Shown: in pieces, positions 46,019 to 60,046 of the stretch
How positions within the stretch are numbered: position 1 is the stretch's first letter
Layout of the letters: every line of letters starts with the position of its first letter
NCBI GenBank assembly: GCA_001414345.1
Contig: LLCB01000334.1
Span: 1-60,401, forward strand
Origin: Hymenoscyphus infarciens
Taxonomy: Eukaryota > Ascomycota > Leotiomycetes > Helotiales > Helotiaceae
DNA: 60,401 bases
Direction of reading: 5' to 3'
The notes under the pieces: generated by a model
Told to the model about the DNA's origin: nothing
Seen by the model: the letters and a program-made list of their open reading frames with translations, nothing else
Database searches by the model: none
Position numbers and translations under genes: made by a program

Positions 46019-49000
46019 TATAATAGTACGAAATATATACTACTATAGAAGAGGTATATAGAAGTACGTTTAGCAGAATAATATACGTAAATACTAGGCT
46101 CTAATATAGAAGAAAAGGCTAAACTAGCCTTTTCTAACTCTAGAAGAGTAGGCTACTATATATAAGAGATTCGAATAATATAATAGAGTCTAAAACCGAA
46201 TAACGACATACGTTAGCAAATATAAAAGCCTAAACTCTATAAAGTATATAACCTTCTTAAAATAGATAATAAATAATAATAACTACTAAAACCTTATATA
46301 TAGTAGATACTCCTAGCTATTTAGAATAGGCTATTATATCTCTCTTTCTTAAAAAAGACTCGTCCTCGAGTCTATCTATATTATTATATAGAGTTGAATT
46401 AGAATACTATAGTATTATTATTAGAGCTGAATTAGAATAGTATAAGTATTATATTTGTTATATTTGTTGATTTTGTTCTAAGCGAAAAGGTTAGAGTCTA
46501 GATCGTAGCTAACCTAGGTTTAAAGATACTTTATTTATTAAAATCGTAAGCGAGAGGTTAAGATATTAGTTCTAAATCGACTTCATAAATACTTATAAAA
46601 TAGAGACTTCGTTTCTAATCATTTAATATTAAAAGAGTATAGTCTAATCCTGTCTAGATAGTTAGAGAAAGTTTAAAGTAAAGTTAGAAAAAAAATTCAA
46701 AAGTCGAAGGTGAATTTAGAGTAGAGTTAGAAGTCGTTTAGTTAGAAGGTAGTAATAGCTTAGCTAAGAGTTCACTTCGAGAGCGTACTAATTTATATTC
46801 GATTCGAAAAGTTTAAATTGAAAAAGGACTTCTAGCTTAGCTAGAAGTGAAAGAAAGTAAGAAAGTAAAGAATATAAGAAAGACTTCTTACTAGAGTTAG
46901 TAGAGTTTTAGCTAGTCAAAAGCGAAGTTATTACCGAAGTTAAAAATGCTATCTAAAGTTTAAGATAATAAAAGAGGTAGCTTTAGGTAGTTAAAAGCGA
47001 AGTTAATACCGAAGTTATTAGAGTTTTACTATCTAAAGTTTAGAATAATAAAAAAAGAAGTAGTTTTAGCTAGTTAAATAAACTTAATACCGAAGTTATT
47101 ATATTACCTTATTCCCCTCTTTTACGATTTAGGTCTAAATTAATATATTTAAAGACTTATTCGTTATCTTCTAATTCCGATTCTACTTTAAAAGTAGTAG
47201 ACGATTCGATATTAGATCGTAAGAAGTTCGGTTCTAGACTAGAAGAGGTATTCTTTTAAGCTAAAATACTAATATTACGTAACTTAGTATTTTAGCATAT
47301 CTTCTTATCTATAGCTAAAAGATTAGATATTATTCTAGTAAAGTTGTTTTTCTAATCTCTCTTCTTTATAGTAGCTAAGTTTTAGAGCCGAGGTATAATC
47401 TTTTTCTATATATAAAAGAATCTATCTAATTTATAAACTTCTCTAAGTATAGCTATACTTAAGAAGTAACTTTTAAAATTAGTAAAAGTTTCTTTAGTCT
47501 TATCTTATTCTATTTATAAGAATCTAAAAGCGTTTTAAGTATTCTCTATCTAATAACTAGTTAAAAAGTAGGTATCTAAAAGAGTAACTATCTCTTCTTA
47601 ATCTTAGAAAGTATTCTAAACTAACTCTAACTCGTATCTAGGCTCTAGGTAGTTCCTAGCTAGTCTAGTTATTATACTCTAAATAAGAGCTTTATATATT
47701 AGAGGTAAACTATAGTAGTCGGTATTTATATAGAGTCTATTATATACTAATATCTTCTATTATTAGTATATAGACGAAATACTATTATCTAAAAGTTTAA
47801 TCTTTTTAGTTATCTTACTTTTTCGTTAGAAGGTATTTATAATAGTATACCGTCCTATATAGCTGATATTACGTAGTATATACCGTATATATTAGCTTTT
47901 AGTAGTTATTGTTTTATATTATCTAATTTAGAAAGGTTACGTACGTCTATACGTCTGTCTAGACTTTCAGACGTACTTTATAGGGTTCGGGCTTTTGTAT
48001 TAGCTAACGTATATCGTTGTTTAGTTTCGTACCTCTTTTTATATCGTCTGAAACCTCTTATATATAGTAGCTTACTCTCCTAGAGTTAGAAAAGGCTAGT
48101 TTAGCCTTTTCTTCTATATCAGAGCCTAGTATTTATATATATTATTCTACTAAACGTACTCCTATATACCTCTTCTATAGTTATATATATTTCGTACTAT
48201 TATATAAAAAGGCTAAACTCTTCTTTACTAGTAATAGCCTTAATAATATCTCCTTTAAGCTTATCGCTGCTCTTTATTTAGAAGTCGATTTAGCCTCGAT
48301 TTAGAATATTATAATAGTATTCTTAAATAGCCGAGTAATTAGAGACTACTTAGATAGCTAGTAATACTAGGGTTTAGTATCTATATAGATAGCTAGTAAA
48401 AATCGTGTTATAGACATATTAAGGAAAGCGGGATACGCTGAGTATTCTTAAGGCTTCTAATAACCCTAGATTCAGTGATATAGTTATCGTGAAGGCTTCT
48501 AAATCTAATCTTACCCCCCCCCCCCCCCCCCTCTCTCTTTTCGACTTTATGTTGAACCAGTTCCGCTACGAGGCGTTGAACGACCTTCTAGAGCTACCCC
48601 CCTTTTCGAAAGACAACCCTCTGAACCTTCTCTGATCCGCAACCGTACGCTAAAATAATAAAGGCTTAGCCCTTTGAAGAGACAACCTTCTTAAATGCGG
48701 ACTAGATGTAGACGATATATAGACGAGATAGCGGCATAAAGAATAAAACGATCGGTTAGACGAGATAGACATAATTATAAGCGAACTTCGAAGTTAAAAA
48801 CATACCACCTCTGAACACTTACTAATCTAACCCTCTTTTAAACCTTCGTTCGAACCCTCCTTTACTTTTAAAGCCTAAATTTAGACCTCTTTTGCTTAAG
48901 AGACACCGCTACCCCTAATGCCTTCCCACAACTTCCCTCGAATCGGATACGAATCGGTCGAAATACGCTTTCCTTTAGGACGAAACTCAGAAGCGAGCTC

Positions 49001-49615
49001 TTAGCTAAGTTATCGCTATCAATCCCGACCGAACATTATCCGACTCTACTCTAAACTTCTCTTAAACCTCTACTAGCGAACATTTAAAAGACTACGGTTA
49101 TAGACCGAGTCCCTGCCAGTATAAAGGTTAAAAGAGATAGAAGTTAAAAGAGATAGAAGTGGAATTAGGAGAAGAATACGCTAAAGAAACTTTTGCTGAT
49201 TTTAAAAGGTTACTTTTCGAGTACGGCTATACTTAGGGAGATACTAGAATTAGAACGCTTTGTTTATATATAGGATAAGATTACTACTTAGCTCTGAAAC
49301 TCGTCTACTACGCTTAAGAGACGCTAGAACTACAACTTTACTAAAATGGTGAACGATCTTTTAGCTATAGATAAGGAGAGATACTAAAGCACTAAATATT
49401 CGGAAACGACGAAATCATTCGATATTAGCATTTCGGTTCAGAATACCTCTCCATCTAGCTCTAAGCTCCCCACGATACGACAGCGACTCTTCTTTGAAAT
49501 CGGAAGATGACGATTAAGTCCTTAACTACCTCGAAGGGAACGAGGCGGCCTACGGGCCTGAGTAACACAGTTCCTACGATAGTACCGATAAATGTCGTAC
49601 CTGAAACTGTACCCC

Positions 49616-50118
49616 GTTTTTAACATTCGGCAACAAACTCTTTTGACCAGCCGAAACTGCCTCTCCTCTTGTTGTCCTAAACTTCGGACAATACGACAAC
49701 TTCGGCATCAAGTTCATTTGACCAGCCGAAACTACCCCTTTTGTTGTCTTGAACTTTAGACAGCGAAACTTTGATAACCTTCGGCAACAACTCATTTGAC
49801 CAGCCGAAACCCCACCTGTTGTTATCCTAAACGTCGGATAACAATTTCAACTTCGACAACTCGGCAACAACGCTTTTGACCAGCCGAAACTATCCCTTTT
49901 ATTGTCCTCGGATACTCGGACAATACGACAACTTAGGCATCAAGTTCATTTGACCAGCCGAAACTCCTCCTTTTGTTGTCTCGAACTTTGGACAGCATTT
50001 TTAACATTCGGCAACAAACTTCGCCTTTGACCACCCGAAACTACCCCTTTTGTTGTCCGGATACTCGGACAGCGTTTTCAACATTCGGCAACAAACTCTT
50101 TTAACCAGCCGAAACGCC
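49616..50118 (+). repeat. minisatellite, seven ~76-bp units, inside the LTR element
   Basis: GACCAGCCGAAAC, or a one-base variant, recurs at about 49645, 49720, 49798, 49878, 49952, 50029 and 50103, a spacing of 74-80 bp. Each unit also carries TTCGGCAACAA and TTTTGTTGTCC-type segments. Related elements have one (1-1827 and 23567-26390) or about three units (46910-47110). Confidence 0.85.
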
Positions 50119-51019
50119 ACCGACTCTGATAAGAGTCTTACAGTCTTTCTCTTTTTCTTACTTTCTTTCACTTCTAGCTAAGCCAGAAGTCCTTTTTTCA
50201 TTTGAACTTTTAAATCGGATACGAAACGAATCGGTACGCTCTTAAAAGGATAGTGACCTCTTAGCTGAGTTATCACTATCATCTACGACATTATCGACTT
50301 TTCGGTTTAGACTTTACTCTAAATCCTCGCCGACCTTAGTTTAGACGAACTTATACTCTTTTAATAAATTCGAATCAGAGAATTCGAATCGGATACGAAT
50401 TAGTACGCTCTCGAAGTGAGCTCTTAGCTGAGTTATCACTTTTATCTACAACAACGTTACCTCTCGATGTTCACATCCGAGTCGACTCTAAATTCGGCTC
50501 CGACTTTATTCTGAACTTTTTTAGACCTACACTCTTTTAGCGATTCGAATCGGATACGAATCGGTACGCTGTCGAAGTAAGCTCTTAACTAAGTTATTAC
50601 TACCTCTTAACCCGACGACCTCTAACTTTACTCTAAATCCGCCTCCGACTCTGCTTTCAACTTTTTCTAATTTTACTCCAAACTTTTAAACTTTTTCTAA
50701 TTTTACTTTAAACTTTCTCCAACTACTAGACGGATCGGACTACACTCTTTTAGCAGACGCGAATGCTTACTTTAATATTGAAGGATTAGAAACAAAGTCT
50801 CTATTTTACAAGCATCTACGAAGTCGATTCGAAGCTAACATCTCGCTTATAACAATTTCAATAAACAAAGAATCTACAAACCCGGGTCAGCTACGATTCA
50901 GACCTTAACCTTCTCGCTTATAATAAAATCAACAAATACGATAAATGTTACAACACTTATACCATCCCGATTCGACCCTGAACAACAAGAGATAGATAGA
51001 CTCGAGATAAGTCTTTTTC

Positions 51020-51031
51020 AAGGGAGGGGGA
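51020..51031 (+). other. polypurine tract
   Basis: AAGGGAGGGGGA, identical to 1532-1543, directly before the 3' LTR at 51032. Confidence 0.75.
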
Positions 51032-52497
51032 TATAATAGCATGCCGTCCTATATAGCCGATATTATATAGTATATACCGTATATATTAGCTTTCAGTAGT
51101 TATTATTTTATATTATCTAATTTAGGAAGGTTATATACGTTTATATATCTATCTAGACTTTTAGATATACTTCGTAGAGTTTAGGCTTTTATATTAGCCG
51201 ACGTATATCGTTGTTCAGTTTTGTACCTCTTTTTATATCGTCCGAAACCTCTTATATATAGTAGCCTACTCTCCTAGAGTTAGAAAAGGCTAGTTTAGCC
51301 TTTTCTTCTATATTAGAGTATAGTATTTATATACGTTATTCTGCTAAACGTACTCCTATCTGCCTCTTCTATAGTTGTATATATTTCGTGCTATTATAGT
51401 ATTTAAAGAGGCTTTAGAGCTATATTAAGTAAGAGTGGTTTATTAGAAAGTATTAGAAATAGCTATCTATAGCTAAAAGAGGTATAAATTAGAGCTTAGA
51501 AGTAGAAGAGAGTTCGATTAGAGAGAGTTTAGAAGCGAAGCGAGTTATAGACTTTATTAACTTTAAATATTACTTATCTGTTTTTCTAGCTTAGCTAGCT
51601 AATCCTCTATTTCTTAATTTTCTACTTCTAAATCTTATATAACTAACTATATCTAGTCTATATTTAAGAAGTCCTACTTATCTTTATTATTTTATTAAGA
51701 TCTTCTGTTTTTTAGTATATAAGTACTATTTAAGCGGCTTTTAGAAAGGAGAGTAGCCCTAGAAGAGGGTTATTACTTAACGTTTTATAGTAGAACTGAA
51801 TTCGACATCTTCGTCGATTTAGAGAGAGAGAGAGAGTAAGATTAGATTTAGAAGCCTTTATAATAACTATAGTATATCGACTTATTTACTAAACCTAGAG
51901 TTATTAAAAGCCTCTAGAATACTTAGTATATTTCGCTTTCTTAATATATCTATAATACGATTTTTACTAGCTATTTATAACTAATACTAAACTCTAATCT
52001 TACTAGCTATTTAGAAGGTCTCTAATTTCCCGGCTGTTTAAGAATATTATCGTTCTAGTCTAAATCTAGACTAAATTATATTTAAAAACAAAAAGCGATA
52101 AAAAGCTTAAAAGAAATATTATTTATACTATTACTAGCGAAGAATAGTTTAGTCTTTTTATATAATAGTACTAAATATATACTACTATAGAAGAGGTATA
52201 TAGAAGTACGTTTAGTAGAATAATATACGTAAATACTAGGCTCTAATACGAAAGAAAAGGCTAAACTAGCCTATTCTAACTCTTGAAGAGTAGGCTACTA
52301 TATATAAGAGGTTTAAATAATATAAAAGAGTCTAAAACTAAATAATAATATATATTAGCTAATATAAAAGCTCGAACTCTACGAAGTATATAACTGTCCT
52401 AAAATAGATAATATATAATAATAACTACTAAAACCTTATATATAATTAATACTCCTAGCTATCTAGAATAGCCTAGGTAATAGGCTATTATAGTATA

Positions 52498-53060
52498 TAT
52501 TATAGTATCTATTATTACTTATACTTTCTTTAAATATATATATAAAGACTAAAATTAAATAATATCCTCTTCTAATCTCTTAATCTTTAACTTTTATATA
52601 TATAGATTATTATATCTCTACTACTATTAGCTACTATATTAAACCTATTTATAAGCTTTAAAAGAAAATTATTATAAATATTATTAATTAATAAGAGATT
52701 TACTAGAAGTTAACGATTATATACTTTTATAAACTAGAATTTTAAAATAATAGAAATAAGAGTAAGAATCTTTTTAATAAGTTTCTATAATACTAGTTAC
52801 TCTTTTATAAAAGAAGAAACAAAAACTAATCTTAGATATAAAATTATAAAATAATATATTAAATTAATAAAGTATCTCTTAAATAAAGATTTATTTAAAG
52901 TTATATTTTTAGACGCTACTATAATATGTCGGTATATGTTCAAGAGTAAATAGCGATTCAGATTAGTATATATATATATACGTGCTTCTTACTTAAGAGC
53001 TACTTAAGTAGACATCGTAGCTAGCTTTACTTAGTATATACGAACGAATATATAACTCTT
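52498..53060. repeat. RIP-mutated relic, unassigned
   Basis: AT-rich filler between two LTR elements. It has no recognised motif. Confidence 0.4.
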
Positions 53061-53787
53061 TTTATATTACCTTTATAACTATAAGTTATACTAATAATAT
53101 TAAAAATATAATTTAACTAGCTAGCTAATAGTTACTAAACTCTAATATTACTAGCTATTTATAAGACCTCTAGTATTATAGCTATTTAAGCTTATAGTTA
53201 GTATAGTCTTAATCTAGGCTAAATCGAATTCAAATTAGAAGTAATAATATACTTAGATAAAATATTATACTAGTAAAGAAGAATCTAGTCTTTTTATATA
53301 ATAGTAGAAAATATATAAAACTATAGAAGCGGTATATAGAAGTGTAATTAATAGAATAAAGTCTATAGATACTACGCTCTAATATAGAAGAAAACACTAA
53401 GTTAGTCTTCTATTATTCTAAGTAGAAGTGTTTATATATATAAGAGATTAGATAATATAAAAATCTAATAATAAAAATAACTAGTACTCTTCTAAAAATA
53501 TAAGAGCTTACTCTTCTAAATAGCCGCGTATATCTACTATATATATAAGGTTTTAGTACTTATTATTTTATATTATCTAATTTAGAAAGGTTTTAAACTT
53601 CGGGTTTTAGACTTTTTAGTACTATTCAACCTCTTAATATACTATCTAAACCTTTTATATATAGCTATCTACTCTTCTATAGTTAGAATAGACTTAATTT
53701 AGTCTTTTTTTATATATTAGTACCTAGTATTTACTTCTTTTAAATAAACTTCTATATATCTCTTTTAAGTACGTTTCGTATTCTTAT
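53061..53787. repeat. decayed LTR-element fragments in opposite orientations
   Basis: 53061-53296 resembles the leader region in reverse. 53297 to about 53510 is a reverse LTR fragment (TATAATAG start). About 53515-53787 is a forward LTR fragment ending TTTCGTATTCTTATA. These are more mutated than the complete elements, so probably older. Confidence 0.55.
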
Positions 53788-55937
53788 AAATATAGATAAT
53801 ACTAAATAATAAGAGCTAAAAGCTAAAGATTAATATTCGACTCTTAAGATCTTTTAAATATAAATATTAGTAATTTCAGATAGTAAGCTATTATATACCT
53901 CTTTAGAATTATTTACCTAGGTTTTTATTAAAAACCTTTATATATATAACCTAGAAATAACATATAAGAGTAAGAATATAGAGATATATTTAGCTAAGAC
54001 TAATATAATATAATTATATACTCTAGAGATTTAATTTAAAGAGATAGAAAAGAGAAAAGAAGTAATACTAGACTAGTAAAAAGTATAGAGTACTTAAAAG
54101 AAAAACTAAATTCTATAACTTTATAGTTATAATCGTATATAAGCGTATTAATAAAGAAAAACGAGAAGTAGAAAAGTATTAGTTTTATAAGAGATATCTT
54201 AATCTAAAGCTCTTTTCTTAGTATAAGAAGCTATATAAAAGAGAGAAAGTTAAGATTATATACTTAGTTATAAATACTACTAGTCTAGTCTCTTATAAAG
54301 TAACTAGAGAGGTTTTATACTAAATTCAATAGCTTCTTTATTCTATTTATTTACTAAATATAAACCTAATAAAGACGATATAGCTATATAATAGAAGAGT
54401 ATAACTATAGAAGAATATAGATTTAAAATATAAATAAATAGAGAAGTAGAACTTAGTAGAGTAGAATATAATAGATACTATAATAGTAAGGTTAAGAAAT
54501 ACTCTTTAGAGAATTATAAATTATAAGAGAGAGCTTTTTTTTCTATTACTTTTTATAGTATATATAAATATTATTTTCTTTATATTTATATCGTGTTCTT
54601 AGCTATTAATTAGTAGCGGCTCTATAGAAGTACTTCTTTATTAAGGTTCTATCTAAAGAAGATTATATACTCTTTAGAGTATCTCTTACTAGACTTTATA
54701 TTTATTTTTCTAGTAATAGCTTAGTATTTTCTCGATTCTCTCTATTTCGTTACTAGTTTAAATAAAGAGCTTAGTTAGCTCTTTTCTATATAAGAATAAT
54801 AATAATTATCTTCTAGTCTACTATCTTATAGACTATTCTCTAATATATCTCTAATCTAGGTTTTTTAGTTCTATTCTCTATTCTTTCTACTTTATAACTC
54901 TATATCTTTTTCGAGGTATTTCTACTACTTTATATAAGAGCTTTTGAACGTATTTTATAGATTTACATATAATATTTATAAATAGTAGAGAATATATTCT
55001 ATAGTTATAAAGATCTCTCTAGTTTTATACTTCTATTTATATTATCTAAGGCTTTTCTAATTAATCTATTACTATTACTAGAAGTTTTTTACTCTTTCTA
55101 GTAACTTACTTAACTTAAACATAGTATTTACTAACTATATGAAATAAATATTATAGATATTACTTTTAATCTTTTATTAGTATATAAGTTTTAATTTCTT
55201 AAATTTATATATAATTCTATAGTATATCTGAAGTAGAAGTTATCTAGTATTAGTAGATATATAATATCGACGTAAGAGCTTTTATAATTAGTTTAATAGT
55301 TTATAGCTACTACTATTAAGTAAATAAGCTAAAAAAGTCTTTTTCGTAAATATTTAGTCTATTACTATATAGTATAGAGAGTACGTATATTTTTTAGTAA
55401 ATTTTACTTAGTCTTAAATTACTTATCTAAAACTATAGTTAGTATGTTTATTATATAATAGAATAAAGTAGTCTTATAACCTAAGTAGCTTTTAACTTTT
55501 ATATAATATTATATAATAATATATAATAATATATGAAAATTTTATAGTTTTAATAAAACTATAAGCTTAGAAAAGAGATAAACTAAGCTCTTTTAAATAA
55601 GATTATTTTTTCTAGCTTCTCTATTAGCTAAGCTATTATTAGCTATTATAGAAAAAACTTTAGATTTATTAGTAGTACTACTCGGTTATACTTTTATAGA
55701 AATTTAATTACTTATTTCTAAGGTTTTAGAAATACTTTTGAAAGCTTTATTTAGATTAGATTATTCTAAGAATTATTTTAAAGATTATAATATAATTCTA
55801 AATAATCTCTCTAATATAAACATATTAGTAAGTTTTAAGAGTTCTTTAATAATCTTAATTAATCTATTACTAAAATAAATTCTACTTAATTTTAAGTAGA
55901 ATTTAGATTATCTATCTTAAGTACTTTATATACTTAT
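53788..55937. repeat. RIP-mutated relic, unassigned
   Basis: AT-rich. The stretch 54050-54480 is Lys/Arg/Glu-rich on the + strand and may be decayed coding sequence. I recognise no domain and no terminal repeats. Confidence 0.4.
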
Positions 55938-58038
55938 TATAATAGCACGCTATTCTAAATTACTAGTATTTATAAAACTACTAATACCTCTAGGCTAAGA
56001 TTATAAATAACTAATACTTATATAACTAAAGATATTAAAGATATTAATATCTAATATTTATATATAGAAGAGATTAAGGTTTAGATATTATATATTTAGC
56101 TTTTTAGCTCTTATTATTTACTATTAGCTATATTAAGTAGAGCTTAGTTATTATTATTATTAGAACTTCGTAGCTTCTAATCTCTTATTTATAGAGGTTT
56201 ATATTTAGTATAAAAGAGAGATAGTTTTTCCTTTTCTTTTATACTAGAGCCTAGTATTTATATATATTATTCTATTTTAAATATACTCTTATATACCTCT
56301 TTAGTAGTAGTATATATTTTATATTATTATAAAAAAAGGAAAAACTCTTCTTTACTAGTAATAGTCTTAATAATATCTCTTTTAAGCTTATTATTACTTT
56401 TTATTTTAAATTTTTAATAGAGCTTAGATTTAGACTATTATATTAATATCTTTAAATAGCTAGAATTCTAGAGATTATCTAGATAGTTAGTAATACTAGG
56501 GTTTAATATCTATATAAATAGCTAGTAAAAATTATATCTTATATATTACGAGATTAGAATATACTAAGTATTTCTAAGAGTTCTAATAACTCTCTTAGTA
56601 TAGAGACTACTATATATAATTTAGATAGTTAATATATAATAGTTATCTAGAAAACTTCTAAATTAACCTCTTTACTTCTCTCTTAATTAACATTTTAATA
56701 TATTAGAACTAGAAGTAACTCTAGGTCCTTCTTAAGCTCTACTTTCTAGTATAGAGCTTCTTATTAGAGAAGATAGTTAAGTCTTTACTAAAAGGTTCTT
56801 AACTTATACTTATATACTTAAGAATAATAAAAGATTATAGAATAATAAAGGTAAAGATATAGCTCTTAGAAGCTAGAGAGACTAATAAGACTTTTTAAAT
56901 ATAGATAAGATATAGAGTATAATATAAGCTATAGAGGCTAAAGACTAGGGAAAAGAAGAGAGAATCTTATAATAAGATAACTAAATTATATAATTAGTAG
57001 ACTTAGTATAATAAATTAGTAGATACTTACTAAGTAATAATTAGAATCTAAGTCTTTACTAACTAGTTTAAACTCCTCTTTTATATCCTCTTACTATACT
57101 AGACTATTATTAAATATATAACTCTACTCTTAATATTCTTCTCTTATAATAATTATAATAATTTACTTCTTAATTATAAGCTAAAACTCTACTATAAGTC
57201 TAATAACCTATTAAAAGTAAAATTATAGAGAGAATTAAACTTTTAAATAATAGTACTTTAGCTACTTATAAGTAATAGAAGATATTAGTATATAATAGAC
57301 TTTAAGTAAATACTAACTATTACTATATATCTAAAACCTATAAAGCTCTTTTCTAGAAGACGACTATAAAACTTACTAAGAACTACTTAGAGCTCTAATA
57401 TAAGTTAAATATAAGTAATATAGCTTTTAAAGATTAGTAAGATATAATAGAACTTCTTAATTTATATTTCTTAACTAGTTATAAGAAAGAGAATACTTAA
57501 AATAAATTTTAAGCTTTATAAATAAGTAGAAGAAGTTATATAAGAGAAACCTTTTTAGAGTTTAGAGTATACTTCTTATTTATTTATTTATTTATTACTA
57601 TTTAACGTTAGACGGAGTCTAGATCGCGTAGTCTAGGTCTTAAAAAGTTTTAAAGGAGAGTAAATGATACTAGGGAGGTACTTTAGGCTATAGAGGGTAT
57701 AAATAAGTAAGCTAATTTATAAAAGATAGTTTAAAGAGAAGCTCTACTTTTAGAATAGCTCTTATTCTTAAATAGTTTAATAAATTAGAAGAAGATAAAA
57801 GAGATATATAAAAGTATAAGAGAGAGAAGAGAGAGGAAGTAATTAAACTATTTTAAGAGATAGATTTTTATAAAGAATTTAGTCTTAGTATAGACCTTAT
57901 AAAAGAGTTCCTTAGACCTAGGTCTAAAGAAGAGTTAAAGCTTTCTCTTAGCCTTAGCTAATAGCTCTAGGTTCTTCTTATTTATAAGTCTATAAAAGAG
58001 TAGGTAGAATTATGTCTTTATCTTCTTATATTTATAGT
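55938..58038 (+). mobile_element. 5' part of a gypsy-like LTR element, truncated
   Basis: The 394-bp LTR (55938-56331) belongs to the subfamily of 38752-39148. It is followed by the shared leader (AAACTCTTCTTTACTAGTAA, 56345-56364, as at 48218-48237). Gag-like sequence continues to about 57580, then unmatched AT-rich DNA to 58038. No 3' LTR is present before the next element begins. Confidence 0.6.
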
Positions 58039-60046
58039 TATAATAGTATACCGTTATTCTAGATAGCTGAGAGTATCTGCTATATATAGGGTTTCAGTAG
58101 TTATTATCTTATATTATCTGTTTTAGGAAGATTACGTAGGTTTAAGCTTTTGTATTAGCTGAGGTTATTTAGTTTTAAACTCTTTTATACTATCTAAACC
58201 TCTTATATATAGTAGCTTACTCCTAGAGTAGAGAGAGATAGTTTTTCCTTTTCTTCTATATTAGAGCCTAGTATCTATATATGTTATTCTACTGAACGTA
58301 CTCTTATATACCTCTTTTATAGTAGTATATATTTCGTACTATTATATAAAAAGGAAAAACTCTACTTCGCTAGTAATAGTATTTATAATATCTCTTTTAA
58401 GCTTATTATTACTTCTTTTATTTTAAATACAACTTAGCCTAGATTTAGACTAGGATAATAATATCCTTAAATAGCTAGGTAATTAGAGACTACCTAGACA
58501 GCTAGTAATATTAGGGTTTAGTATTAGTTATAGATAGCTAGTAAAAAGCGTATTTTATATATTAAAGAAGCAGGAATACGCTAAGTGCTTTAAAGGCTTC
58601 TAATAACTCTCTCTATATAAGGACTACTATATATAAGTTTAGTAAATAAGTTAACTATTACTAAAAGTTATTATAAAGGCTTCTGAATCTACTCTTACCT
58701 CTCTCTCTCTATTTAATATTATATTAATAGTTCTACTAAATAGCGTTAAGCTACCTTCTAGAGCTACCTCTCTTCTTAAAAGCTGCTTAAATAGTATTTA
58801 TATACTAAGATCTAGAAGATCTCGATAAAAGAATAAAGATAAGTAAGACTTCTTAAATATAGACTAGATATAGTTAGTTATATAAGCTTTAGAAGTAGAA
58901 AATTAAGAAATAAAGGATTAGTTAGCTAAGCTAGAAAAGAGAGTAAGTGAACTTATAATTTAATAAATCGCTTTGTCTCTAAACCCTTCTTAATCTAACT
59001 CTCTTTTAAACCTTTAATTAAACCCTCTTCTACCTCTAAGCTCTAATTTATACCTCTTTTAGCTATAAGTTGCTATCTTTAATACCTTCTAATATTCCTC
59101 TATCTAATATAGTACTAAAGCTACTTTAAATACCTTTTAACGAAAAAGTAAAATAATTAAAAAGATTAAACTTTTAGATAATAGTATTTTACCTATATAC
59201 TGATAATAGAAGATATTAGTATAAGATAGACTCTATATAAATGCTAACTACTACGGTTTACCTCTAATATATAAAGCTCTTATTTAGAGTATAATAACTA
59301 GACTAGCTAGGAACTACTTAGAGCCTAGATATAAGTTAGAATTAGACCTTGCTTTTAAAGATTAAGAAGATATAGTTACTCTTTTAAATACCTACTTTTT
59401 AACTAGTTATAAGACAGAGGATACTTAGAACGCTTTTAGATTCTTATAAATAGGATAATAAAACGCTAAAGAAACTTTTACTAATTTTAAAAGTCGCTTT
59501 TTAAGTATAGCTATACTTAGAGGTATACTAGAATCAGAATAGTTCTTTTAAATATAGAATAAGATTATACTATAGCTTTAAAACTTAGCTACTTTAAAAA
59601 AGAGATAATAGAACTATAACTTTATTAAAATAGTAGCTGATCTTTTAGCTTTAAATAAGAAGACACGCTAAAACGCTAAGTTATATAATATTAGCACTTT
59701 AGTCTAAAATACTCTCTCTCTAAACTCTCTATAATCTAATAGTGAATCTTCTACTACTTCTAAAGTGGAATTAGAATTAGAAGATAATAAATAAGTTCTT
59801 AAGTACTCTAATTTAAGAGAGAATAAGGTAATATAATAACTTTAGTATTAAACTCTTTTAACTAGCTAGAACTACTTAATAACTTTAGAAATAACTTCGC
59901 CTTTAACTACCTAAAACCCTACTAACTCTAATTAGAGTCTTACTTTCTTTTTACTTCTAGCTAGACTAGAAGTCCTTTTTTATTCGAATTCAAATTAGAT
60001 ACGAATTAGTACGCTCTTAAAGTAAGCTCTTAACTAAGTTATTACA
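58039..60046 (+). mobile_element. 5' part of another gypsy-like LTR element, truncated
   Basis: The 308-bp LTR (58039-58346, TATAATAGTATACCG ... TACTATTATA) is followed by the shared leader, gag-like sequence (59150-59790) and, near 59980-60046, one repeat unit related to GAATCGGATACGAATCGGT. Homology to the complete copies then stops abruptly. No minisatellite expansion or 3' LTR is seen. Confidence 0.65.

Larger units (their letters stand above)
47838..51398 (+). mobile_element. complete 3.56-kb gypsy-like non-autonomous LTR element, nested
   Basis: Two LTRs of exactly 367 bp (47838-48204 and 51032-51398) and TSD GTATT (47833-47837 and 51399-51403). The interior (2827 bp) has a C-homopolymer (48514-48530), a gag-like frame broken by RIP stops (about 49160-49520), a seven-unit minisatellite (49616-50118), repeats with GAATCGGATACGAA, and an intact polypurine tract (51020-51031). 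No reverse transcriptase or integrase is found, so it must have moved with borrowed enzymes. It is less RIP-mutated than its host element, in line with younger age. Confidence 0.9.
46019..52492 (-). mobile_element. non-autonomous gypsy-like LTR element, split by a nested copy
   Basis: LTRs at 46019-46338 and 52161-52492 in reverse orientation; TSD GTATA at 46014-46018 and 52493-52497. After removing the nested element and one copy of its 5-bp target, the length is about 2.9 kb, close to the element at 23567-26390. The left interior (46339-47832) holds about three minisatellite units (46910-47110). The right interior (51404-52160) is the leader. No pol genes are present. Confidence 0.85.

Noticed and set aside
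49574..49795. 73-codon minus-strand open frame
   Set aside because: It is the translation of minisatellite units, whose repeats produce the apparent protein repeat.
49616..50118. CRISPR-like array
   Set aside because: Units of ~76 bp are repeated along their whole length with no unique spacers, and the array lies within a retroelement of a eukaryote.
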